From Flavobacteriales bacterium (GTDB lineage: Bacteria; Bacteroidota; Bacteroidia; Flavobacteriales_D; Crocinitomicaceae): a stretch of DNA of 6,229 bases. How positions within the stretch are numbered: position 1 is the stretch's first letter; each line of letters opens with the position of its first letter. The stretch spans positions 1-6,229 of the forward strand of contig CANJQZ010000121.1 in the NCBI GenBank assembly GCA_947476515.1, in the 5' to 3' direction. Of the stretch, positions 1-5,331 are shown in pieces. The notes under the pieces were generated by a model. That model was not told where the DNA came from, ran no database searches, and saw only the letters and a program-made list of their open reading frames with translations. The position numbers and the translations under genes were made by a program.

Positions 1-204
1 AATCTTGAAAAAGAAATTAAACAGATTGAAAAAAAAATAACCCAAGCAGAGGAAGAGTTAGCCTCTTTAAACGAATTATTAGGTAAATTCAATTACGGCG
101 ATGCCGAATTTCAACCTGCCTTAGACGCCTATACTTCAAAAAAAGAAATACTGACGGTTTTAGAACAAGAATGGGAAGGATTAATGATACGAATAGAAGC
201 TTAA
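1..204 (+). CDS. ABC-F family ATPase, C-terminal fragment (partial)
   Basis: Frame 1 is open from the first base to a TAA at 202-204 and gives the last 67 residues of a protein that begins outside the window. The fragment opens with a charged Glu/Lys-rich heptad-like helix (about residues 1-29). A short loop around FNYGD and a second helix follow, closing with the EWEGLM segment near the C-terminus. This helix-loop-helix with a Trp in an 'EWE' context is typical of the C-terminal coiled-coil of duplicated ABC-F ATPases (Uup/EttA/YheS type), which are soluble and act on ribosomes or nucleic acid rather than in transport. No Walker or signature motif is visible, because the ATPase domains would lie upstream. 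Another coiled-coil protein cannot be excluded, and the ABC-F subfamily cannot be assigned from the tail alone. Confidence 0.7.
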   Translation, partial: NLEKEIKQIEKKITQAEEELASLNELLGKFNYGDAEFQPALDAYTSKKEILTVLEQEWEGLMIRIEA

Positions 205-271
205 TATTTTTTACTTTTAATTAGAATTAGTCTGATTTTTATAAAGTAAAATAGCTTAGATAGAATTATTT

Positions 272-280
272 TAATATTTG
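272..280 (+). promoter_or_regulatory. Possible weak Bacteroidota promoter core for the lipoprotein-ferredoxin pair
   Basis: TAATATTTG resembles the Bacteroidota -7 element TAnnTTTG but has one extra base in the spacer; read as an 8-mer from 273 it has one mismatch. It lies 37 bases upstream of the lipoprotein ATG, a reasonable distance. No TTG at the expected -33 distance is evident. The 113-base gap (205-317) otherwise holds only AT-rich sequence. A transcription start here is plausible because the upstream ABC-F gene ends 113 bases away, but readthrough from that gene is also possible. Confidence 0.25.
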
Positions 281-317
281 CTTGTTTAGCTTTTCTAACT
301 ATTCTTAAATTTACGCT

Positions 318-743
318 ATGAAATATCTATTATTCTCTTTGCTTTGTTTCGTGATTTTAAGCTCTTCTTGTGGAAAGCACAATCAAAATCCAGTACCTAG
401 CATACCATTCGATATTACTATTGATGTCAATTTACCTAGTTACAATCAATTACAAGGTGTTGGTGGTTGGACATATGTTAATGGTGGGTCGAGAGGCATA
501 ATTGTTTATCGGAGGTCTTTAAATGAGTTCGTTGCTTTTGATAGACATTCGCCTGCTGACGCTGATGGAACCTGTTTTTTACCACTCTTTCCAGATACTA
601 ATAATTTTTTGCAACTCAAGGACACCTGCAACAGCGCCACTTTTTCACTTTACGATGGTTCAGCAATTACCGGGAGTCAATTTGGCCTTAGACAATATGC
701 TACGCAATTCGATGGAAGTAATTTATTAAGAATATATAATTAA
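318..743 (+). CDS. Small lipoprotein with degenerate Rieske-like domain
   Basis: This 141-residue protein starts with a lipoprotein signal: MK, a hydrophobic stretch at 3-14, and SSSC with the lipidated Cys at residue 18. It is therefore probably anchored in a membrane facing the periplasm or surface. The mature part has the layout of a Rieske-type fold: a GGWTYV segment (49-54), a beta pair GIIVYRR then EFVAFDR (60-76), and a C-terminal run FSLYDGS (109-115), G119, LRQY (124-127) and LRIYN (137-141), which resembles the end of Rieske [2Fe-2S] domains. The CxH and CxxH cluster ligands are absent: the first site reads DRHSPA and the second DTCNSATF. It probably binds no Rieske cluster. C86 and C104 could form a disulfide. 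It ends one base before the ferredoxin gene, so the two are likely co-translated. The fold call is inference from motif spacing; the function is unknown. Confidence 0.72.
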   Translation: MKYLLFSLLCFVILSSSCGKHNQNPVPSIPFDITIDVNLPSYNQLQGVGGWTYVNGGSRGIIVYRRSLNEFVAFDRHSPADADGTCFLPLFPDTNNFLQLKDTCNSATFSLYDGSAITGSQFGLRQYATQFDGSNLLRIYN

Positions 744-744
744 T

Positions 745-1065
745 ATGAATGAAATAACTGTAACTATAATTGACCGTGAAGGAAATCATCATGAACTGGT
801 TGGACCAACTGATATGAACATGAACATCATGGAGTTGTGTAAAGCCTATGATTTACCTGTATTAGGAGAATGTGGAGGAATGGCTATGTGTGCTACTTGT
901 CAATGTTACTTAGAATCTGAAACAATTTTACCTGAACAAAGTGATGCAGAATTAGATATGTTGGACCAAGCCTTCTTCGTAAAGCAAAATAGCCGCTTAG
1001 GATGTCAAATTCATCTAGATGAATCCATTAATAATATTGTATTGAGATTAGCTCCTGAAGCCTAG
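745..1065 (+). CDS. [2Fe-2S] ferredoxin, adrenodoxin/Isc type
   Basis: This 106-residue soluble electron carrier has the ligand pattern C43-x5-C49-x2-C52 followed by C87 in the RLGCQI context, which defines the plant/vertebrate-type [2Fe-2S] fold. The GECGGMAMCATC loop and the downstream DMLDQAFFVKQNSRLGC region fit the adrenodoxin/IscFdx branch rather than photosynthetic ferredoxins. Extra cysteines are present at 32 and 54. The length is normal, so the protein is complete. The ATG sits one base after the lipoprotein TAA with no Shine-Dalgarno sequence, which suggests translation coupled to that gene. The partner is not shown by the sequence; members of this branch serve Fe-S cluster assembly or P450-type redox reactions. 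The next gene, nadE, is convergent and ends 12 bases away, so it is not in the same transcript. Confidence 0.93.
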   Translation: MNEITVTIIDREGNHHELVGPTDMNMNIMELCKAYDLPVLGECGGMAMCATCQCYLESETILPEQSDAELDMLDQAFFVKQNSRLGCQIHLDESINNIVLRLAPEA

Positions 1066-1077
1066 GTTTTTAATAAA

Positions 1078-1839
1078 TCAACCTCTTGGAACAACACAAA
1101 CAGGAATTGCTTTCATTTTATGCTGATTGATGCGATTAAAGTCACGATAAATAACTAAAACATCGCGTTCACGAATACTCAAAGAGGATTCATCTCCTTT
1201 GAAATCCATAGCCCACTCCAGCTCAGGGTATGTGGCCCCAATTTGATCCTCGTCATTGCGATCATCTCCCCACAAACCATCTGTTGGCTTAGCATCAATA
1301 ATGGATTGACTTACTCCTAATACTCTTCCAATCTCCCAAACTTCTGATTTTTTCAGATCCGCAATCGGACTTAAATCAACCCCACCATCACCATACTTAG
1401 TAAAAAACCCTATTCCAAAATCCTCAATTTTATTTCCCGTCCCTACTACCAAACATTTATTGGCTTGGGCAACAGAATACAAACTTGTCATGCGTAAGCG
1501 AGCTCTTGAGTTGGCCATACCCAATTTATTATCTCGAACTTCGTATGGTAATGCGTTCTCAAATTCAGAGAAAACATGCGACAAATTTATCTCCAATGCG
1601 CTTACATTTGAAAATTTATTTTTTAAATATTGAATATGCTCCTCTGCTCTTTGATACTCATTTTCTGCTTGTCTAATGGGTAAATTTAAAGCAATAACTT
1701 TTAAGCCTGTTCGCGCGCACAGTGTTGAAGTAACAGCCGAATCAATTCCTCCTGAAATTCCAATTACAAAACCATCTGAACCAGCTTGATTAGCATAGCT
1801 TTTAAGCCAATTTACAATATAATCAATGATATTATCCAA
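1078..1839 (-). CDS. nadE: NAD+ synthase, ammonia-dependent (NadE)
   Basis: NadE makes NAD+ from deamido-NAD+, ATP and ammonia, the last step of NAD biosynthesis in the cytoplasm. The 253-residue product carries the PP-loop SGGIDSA (29-35), the NSRARLRM helix (110-117), GTGNKIED (133-140) and TKYGDGGVDLSPI with a following LKKSEV (147-167). The PTDGLW/DEDQIG region common in the family follows. There is no nitrilase/glutaminase domain, so it is the short form using ammonia. The start appears to be TTG at 1837-1839: the same frame has a stop (the TAA of the upstream gene) five codons earlier and no ATG or GTG between, while the sequence right after the TTG (IIDYIVNWLKSYA) matches the usual N-terminus of the family. 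It lies 12 bases after the beta-barrel gene and is probably in its transcript. Confidence 0.95.
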   Translation of the reverse strand: MDNIIDYIVNWLKSYANQAGSDGFVIGISGGIDSAVTSTLCARTGLKVIALNLPIRQAENEYQRAEEHIQYLKNKFSNVSALEINLSHVFSEFENALPYEVRDNKLGMANSRARLRMTSLYSVAQANKCLVVGTGNKIEDFGIGFFTKYGDGGVDLSPIADLKKSEVWEIGRVLGVSQSIIDAKPTDGLWGDDRNDEDQIGATYPELEWAMDFKGDESSLSIRERDVLVIYRDFNRINQHKMKAIPVCVVPRG

Positions 1840-1851
1840 AGGAAAATCTTT

Positions 1852-2643
1852 TTAGAATAAAACAGCGATCTTCAAAATCAATTGATTTTGTCTTGCCTTA
1901 GTATAAAAATAATTATCAGCCCCACTATAAAGGGTATAATTATCTTTACTAAATCGATAATGCATTGGAGTTAAACCGTAAAAGAATCCTAATTCAGAAA
2001 CCAAACTAGTGGAACCTATAAAGTTCCATTCTGCCCCAGCAGAAAACCCAATAGATCCTTTATAAAAAAAGGTTTCTCCAACAGACTTCATATTGGTGTT
2101 TTCCTTTACCGCTGTAGGAGCTGTTAAATCAACACCGGTATCATTAATTTTTTGTGCAATTAGAAAACTATTTCGAAGACCAAATTTTCCAAAATACTTC
2201 CAATCTCCAATTGGATCAGTTCTAAAAAGTAACATTAATGGAATGCTAACATATACTGGATTATATTGTCGAGAACTTACTCTATATTCCGTTCCCCCAG
2301 TCTCATCTTTTTGCAAAATTGTATTATCAGTATATCTATAATAAACACTATCAGTACCTACTTTATATCCAAACTTCTGAAAATCAAATTCTAATCCAGT
2401 TGACAATCCAAGATTAGAAGAATTTTTAAAGGAGGAATGTAGACTTATTCCCACTGATAAATCAGTACCTACCCCATCATTCAATATTTTATTATCACCC
2501 ATCTGGTTGAAATTCAATCCAAAATTACCCGTCAAACCAGCTTGTAATTTTTTATTACTTCCTTCCTGTGCAACAACTAATTGCGAAGAAAAAAGAAAAA
2601 GATAAAATATTGAAAATAGATAAATTTTGCTTGCTTTATTCAT
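1852..2643 (-). CDS. Outer-membrane beta-barrel protein (porin/PorT-like family)
   Basis: This 263-residue protein starts at the ATG at 2641-2643. An in-frame upstream ATG exists at 2817, but it would run through gldB and bury the signal peptide, so the shorter start is chosen. Residues 1-25 form a signal peptide (MNKASK, a Phe/Leu-rich core, then VVA just before Q26). The mature chain is rich in alternating hydrophobic/polar strands with Gly and aromatics, such as LQAGLTGNFGLNF, LGLSTGLEFDFQKFGY, YVSIPLMLLFR and GSIGFSAGAEWNFIG. It ends LILKIAVLF, with the C-terminal Phe expected of a barrel insertion signal. Size and pattern fit the 8-10-strand porin-like/PorT-type barrels common in Bacteroidota; the subfamily and cargo cannot be told. 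It is divergent from gldB and upstream of nadE, and no functional link to NAD synthesis is apparent. Confidence 0.85.
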   Translation of the reverse strand: MNKASKIYLFSIFYLFLFSSQLVVAQEGSNKKLQAGLTGNFGLNFNQMGDNKILNDGVGTDLSVGISLHSSFKNSSNLGLSTGLEFDFQKFGYKVGTDSVYYRYTDNTILQKDETGGTEYRVSSRQYNPVYVSIPLMLLFRTDPIGDWKYFGKFGLRNSFLIAQKINDTGVDLTAPTAVKENTNMKSVGETFFYKGSIGFSAGAEWNFIGSTSLVSELGFFYGLTPMHYRFSKDNYTLYSGADNYFYTKARQNQLILKIAVLF

Positions 2644-2660
2644 GAGCTTATGATTATCAT

Positions 2661-2668
2661 TAAATTTG
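2661..2668 (+). promoter_or_regulatory. Promoter -7 element for the gldB operon
   Basis: TAAATTTG is a perfect match to the Bacteroidota -7 consensus TAnnTTTG, 21 bases upstream of the gldB ATG. The nearest upstream TTG (2631-2633) is 27 bases away, longer than the usual spacing to the -33 element, so only the -7 half is well supported. A start a few bases downstream would leave a leader of about 15 bases. Confidence 0.55.
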
Positions 2669-2670
2669 AA

Positions 2671-2678
2671 CAAAATTA
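2671..2678 (-). promoter_or_regulatory. Promoter -7 element for the beta-barrel/nadE unit
   Basis: Read on the - strand this is TAATTTTG, a perfect TAnnTTTG match, 27 bases upstream of the ATG of the beta-barrel gene. The only nearby - strand TTG (2688-2690) is 9 bases upstream, too close for a standard -33 element. It sits 2 bases to the right of the opposite-strand gldB core, so the two promoters overlap. Confidence 0.5.
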
Positions 2679-2689
2679 ATAAAAATTCA

Positions 2690-3697
2690 ATGAGAATTAC
2701 TACAGTTATTCTTCTATCATTTTTCGCCTGTTTCATTATTTCCTGTAAGGAGCATAAATATGAGATTAATATTGACTCAATGGAATTGCCTCTTACCTTT
2801 ATTAATTTGGACTCCATACTATTTCATGCAGATAGAGCAAATTACCTCGCTATTAGAGAAGAGCAAATGAAAAATAATGGAGATTTATTTTCTTATAATC
2901 TATCTTATTGTCTCGGGATTAAATTATATCCTGACACTAGCTTTCAAAAAGGTTTGTCCAATTTTTATCGCGACAATTATATTCAAAGATTAGAGAAAAC
3001 CATTGAAACAAATTTCAATAGTTCAAATCGGAAAGAAAAAGAAATTCAAGATGCCTTTAAAAGAATGAAGTTTCACTTTCCTAATCAAGACCTGCCAGTA
3101 AAAATCGCTTATGTGAATTCTTTATTCTCGGCAAGTATCAACTGTGGTGAAAATTATATTGCAATTGGATTAGAGCGATATCTTGGGGAAGATAAAAAAG
3201 TAATTAAACAACTTCCTTCACAAGAATTTTTCCAATGGATTAAGGTAGGAATGGACCGTAAATATTTGTCAAGGGATATCGTTCTTGCATGGTTAATGTC
3301 ACACTACATTGAAGAAACAACAGAAAATTATTCAAGTGAAATGATTAGATGGGGGAAATTAATTTTTATTACCCACGCGTGTTTGCCGCAATTGGAAGAT
3401 GAAATACTTTTAAGGTATTCGAAAAAAGATTTAGAATGGGCTCGAAACAGTGAAGAATCCTTTTGGAAATATTTAGTGAAAGAAGAAATGCTATTCAAAA
3501 CAGATGAAGAAACTAAACTTAACCTACTACACGAAGGTCCATTTACGATTGGTCTACCTGATAAAAGTCCAGACAGAATGGGTGTTTATTTAGGCTATTC
3601 CATGGTGTGTCAATACATGAACAACAATGATATCAGTTTAACACAATTAATTAACCTACCTTACAATACGATTTTGCAAGGTTATGAAGCAGAATAA
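2690..3697 (+). CDS. gldB: Gliding motility lipoprotein GldB
   Basis: This 335-residue lipoprotein has MRITT, a hydrophobic core and a lipobox IISC with C19 as the lipidated residue. The start is the ATG at 2690-2692; an in-frame TTG at 2666 falls inside the promoter core and would push the signal peptide inward. Family landmarks are GENYIAIGLERYLG (153-166), the DRKYLSRDIVLAWLMSHYIEE region, the NSEESFWKYLVKEEMLF region and the C-terminal SPDRMGVYLGYSMV (293-306), with length near that of known GldB. GldB is a cell-envelope lipoprotein required for gliding in Flavobacterium johnsoniae; its biochemical role is not established. No HExxH metalloprotease motif is present. It is the first gene of a close-packed run, with gldC starting 6 bases after its stop. 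The recognition rests on motif memory and on the adjoining gldC. Confidence 0.9.
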   Translation: MRITTVILLSFFACFIISCKEHKYEINIDSMELPLTFINLDSILFHADRANYLAIREEQMKNNGDLFSYNLSYCLGIKLYPDTSFQKGLSNFYRDNYIQRLEKTIETNFNSSNRKEKEIQDAFKRMKFHFPNQDLPVKIAYVNSLFSASINCGENYIAIGLERYLGEDKKVIKQLPSQEFFQWIKVGMDRKYLSRDIVLAWLMSHYIEETTENYSSEMIRWGKLIFITHACLPQLEDEILLRYSKKDLEWARNSEESFWKYLVKEEMLFKTDEETKLNLLHEGPFTIGLPDKSPDRMGVYLGYSMVCQYMNNNDISLTQLINLPYNTILQGYEAE

Positions 3698-3703
3698 AAA
3701 ATT

Positions 3704-4051
3704 ATGAACGAAGAGATAACAAAAAATTCAGAGATAAAAATTAATGTCGGATTAAACGCCAATAACCTACCCCTGCAAATTCATTGGTTGGCAGAAGACA
3801 GTAATAAAGAGACGCAAGAAGCAAGTTCTTTTCTCCTTTCTATTTGGGATAAAAAAGAAAAGAATACATTGAAAATTGACCTTTGGACTAATGAGATGAC
3901 GGTAGAGGAAATGAAACAATTTTTTCACCAAACACTTTTAACCATGGCAGATACTTTTGAAAAATCTACAGGAGAACATTTAATGGCCGAAGATTTACGC
4001 GATTATTGTTTTCATTTTGCAGAAAAAATGAATATACTTCCTTCAGAATGA
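3704..4051 (+). CDS. gldC: Gliding motility protein GldC
   Basis: This 115-residue soluble protein has no signal peptide or membrane segment, so it is probably cytoplasmic. It has the compact GldC layout: beta-rich N-terminal half with LPLQIHWLAED (22-32), FLLSIWDK (43-50), LKIDLWTNEMTVEEMKQFF (56-74) and HQTLLTMADTFEKSTG (75-90), then a helical tail ending FAEKMNILPSE. In F. johnsoniae gldC lies next to gldB and assists gliding; its molecular activity is unknown. It follows gldB by 6 bases without a clear Shine-Dalgarno site, and its TGA overlaps the next start codon (ATGA at 4048-4051), so all three are likely made from one mRNA. Confidence 0.93.
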   Translation: MNEEITKNSEIKINVGLNANNLPLQIHWLAEDSNKETQEASSFLLSIWDKKEKNTLKIDLWTNEMTVEEMKQFFHQTLLTMADTFEKSTGEHLMAEDLRDYCFHFAEKMNILPSE

Positions 4052-4839
4052 AAATAGTTCTTGAGAAATTATCGAGTACTCTTTTAGAAGAGGTCAACTA
4101 TACACTCAGTAATGGAAGTGAAACGATTTTATTAAATGATCTTATCGGTAAAATCATCAGTTTAAATTTTTCCGGAACTATTTTTTGTTCTAAATGTCAA
4201 GTGATTACGAAGCAATCTTTCGGGCAAGGATTTTGTTTTTCATGTTTCAATACCGCTCCAGAAGCAAGTCCTTGTATCATACATCCAGAACTTTGTCAGG
4301 CCCATTTAGGCATTGGTAGAGATCTAGATTATGAAGAAAGAAATCACAACCAAACACATTATGTTTATCTTGCCGCTACGGATCGTGTAAAAGTTGGTAT
4401 CACCCGAAGCACACAAATACCAACGAGATGGATTGATCAAGGGGCAAATGCTGCACTAATTATTGCTGAAACCCCTAACAGATATACTGCTGGAGTAATT
4501 GAGGTAGCTTTAAAGGATTTTTTTGTGGATAAAACTAACTGGCAGAGCATGCTGAAAAATGTTGGTAATGAAAGTATTGATTTAGTTGAAGAGAAATGGA
4601 TGGCACACGAACAACTTCCATCTGATTTAGCTCAGTACTTTACAGAAGATGAAGAGATTTTATCCTTAAAATACCCCGTTAAAAATTATCCGGAAAAAGT
4701 TCAATCCATGACCTTTGATAAGACAGCTATAATTAGTGGTGAATTGACTGGGATTCGAGGACAGTATCTTTATTTAAATGGCAACCAAGTACTCAATATT
4801 AGAAGACATACCGGTTACGAAATTGAATTTAATTACTAG
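4048..4839 (+). CDS. DUF2797 zinc-ribbon protein, possibly GIY-YIG-like
   Basis: This 263-residue cytoplasmic protein starts at the ATG at 4048-4050, inside the gldC stop (ATGA). An earlier in-frame ATG at 4006 would overlap gldC by 46 bases and is less likely. After a beta-rich N-terminus there is a zinc-ribbon-like set, C47-x2-C50 and C63-x2-C66, followed by C76, C83 and H86 in PCIIHPELCQAH, which could bind a second metal. Residues 104-165 hold the DUF2797 core: HYVYLAATDRVKVGITR, PTRWIDQGANAALIIAETP, RYTAGVIEVAL and KTNW. The order of VYL, VGIT, Arg127, Glu152 and Asn164 resembles the GIY-YIG/T5orf172 nuclease core (Tyr, YIG, Arg, Glu, Asn), though the second Tyr is Val here. No signal peptide or membrane segment is visible. 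The function is unknown; the family name is secure by pattern, the nuclease idea is speculative. Confidence 0.85.
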   Translation: MKIVLEKLSSTLLEEVNYTLSNGSETILLNDLIGKIISLNFSGTIFCSKCQVITKQSFGQGFCFSCFNTAPEASPCIIHPELCQAHLGIGRDLDYEERNHNQTHYVYLAATDRVKVGITRSTQIPTRWIDQGANAALIIAETPNRYTAGVIEVALKDFFVDKTNWQSMLKNVGNESIDLVEEKWMAHEQLPSDLAQYFTEDEEILSLKYPVKNYPEKVQSMTFDKTAIISGELTGIRGQYLYLNGNQVLNIRRHTGYEIEFNY

Positions 4840-4842
4840 ATC

Positions 4843-5331
4843 ATGTCCACAAAAAAAGGAATCCCTCAAAAAATAATAGGACTAATGGATATTTTTTATC
4901 CACTATTCAAACGATTTTTTGATCCTACTACCTACTACTATGCGGTTTGTGGAGTAAGTAATATGATATTGAGCTGGATATTATTTTTTGTCTTTAATAA
5001 CCTCCTCTTTCAGAAACAAATATGGAACATCCCTTTTTATCAAATGAAATTAAGTTCCTACACTTTGTCCGCATCGATTTGTTTTATAATTTCATTTACT
5101 ATTGGATTTTCCTTACTCAAATTTGTCGTGTTTACCTCTAGTGAAATCAAAGGAAGAACACAGTTATTTAGATATTCTCAAAGTGCTGTAATCTCTTTCG
5201 TGTGCAGTTGGTCCTTACTAAAATTATTCATTGTTTATTTTGGGTTTTATCAAACGATATCTAATATTTTAGCATCGCTCATTGTAGTTGTTATCAGCTA
5301 TTTAATTCAAAGAAACTACACCTTTAAATAG
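4843..5331 (+). CDS. GtrA family membrane protein
   Basis: This 162-residue membrane protein has four predicted helices (about 31-55, 72-97, 110-132 and 138-157). GtrA-type landmarks are YYYAVCGVSNMILSW near the first helix, FIISFTIGFSLLKFVVF at the end of the second, a basic loop with RTQLFRYS before the third, and the terminal SYLIQRNYTFK. GtrA-family proteins are thought to move lipid-linked sugars across the inner membrane or otherwise serve cell-surface polysaccharide assembly. It begins 3 bases after the DUF2797 stop, so it is probably the last gene of the gldB operon. Its end overlaps by 8 bases the end of a glycosyltransferase on the other strand, a natural partner for a GtrA protein. 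The N-terminal 30 residues are basic and amphipathic rather than a signal. Confidence 0.88.
   Translation: MSTKKGIPQKIIGLMDIFYPLFKRFFDPTTYYYAVCGVSNMILSWILFFVFNNLLFQKQIWNIPFYQMKLSSYTLSASICFIISFTIGFSLLKFVVFTSSEIKGRTQLFRYSQSAVISFVCSWSLLKLFIVYFGFYQTISNILASLIVVVISYLIQRNYTFK

Noticed and set aside
247..273. Inverted repeat TAAAATA/TATTTTA as a terminator for the ABC-F gene
   Set aside because: The stem is A/T only with a 13-base loop and no following T-run, and it is expected by chance in such AT-rich DNA.
523..729. + strand open frame of 68 codons
   Set aside because: It lies wholly inside the lipoprotein gene in another frame and has no recognisable motif or independent start signal.
1064..1084. 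AGGTT/AACCT stem as a bidirectional terminator
   Set aside because: The stem is only 5 bp, is not followed by a T-run on either strand and extends into both genes.
1485..1676. + strand open frame antisense to nadE
   Set aside because: It is a shadow of a strongly conserved enzyme gene, with no domain of its own.
2093..2341. + strand open frame antisense to the beta-barrel gene
   Set aside because: It is a shadow frame, and the barrel protein on the other strand has a signal peptide and a coherent strand pattern.
2666..2689. TTG start for gldB, 8 codons upstream
   Set aside because: The TTG is part of the TAAATTTG promoter core, and the ATG at 2690 gives a standard lipoprotein signal.
2644..2817. 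Longer N-terminus for the beta-barrel protein, starting at 2817
   Set aside because: It would overlap gldB by 128 bases and place the signal peptide about 58 residues inside the protein.
2690..3697. GldB as a zinc metalloprotease
   Set aside because: The only His-rich spot in the central region is SHYIEE, which does not form HExxH, and no partner ligand motif is seen.
4006..4047. Earlier ATG for the DUF2797 protein
   Set aside because: It adds 14 residues read from gldC coding sequence; the ATG in the ATGA overlap gives a normal N-terminus.
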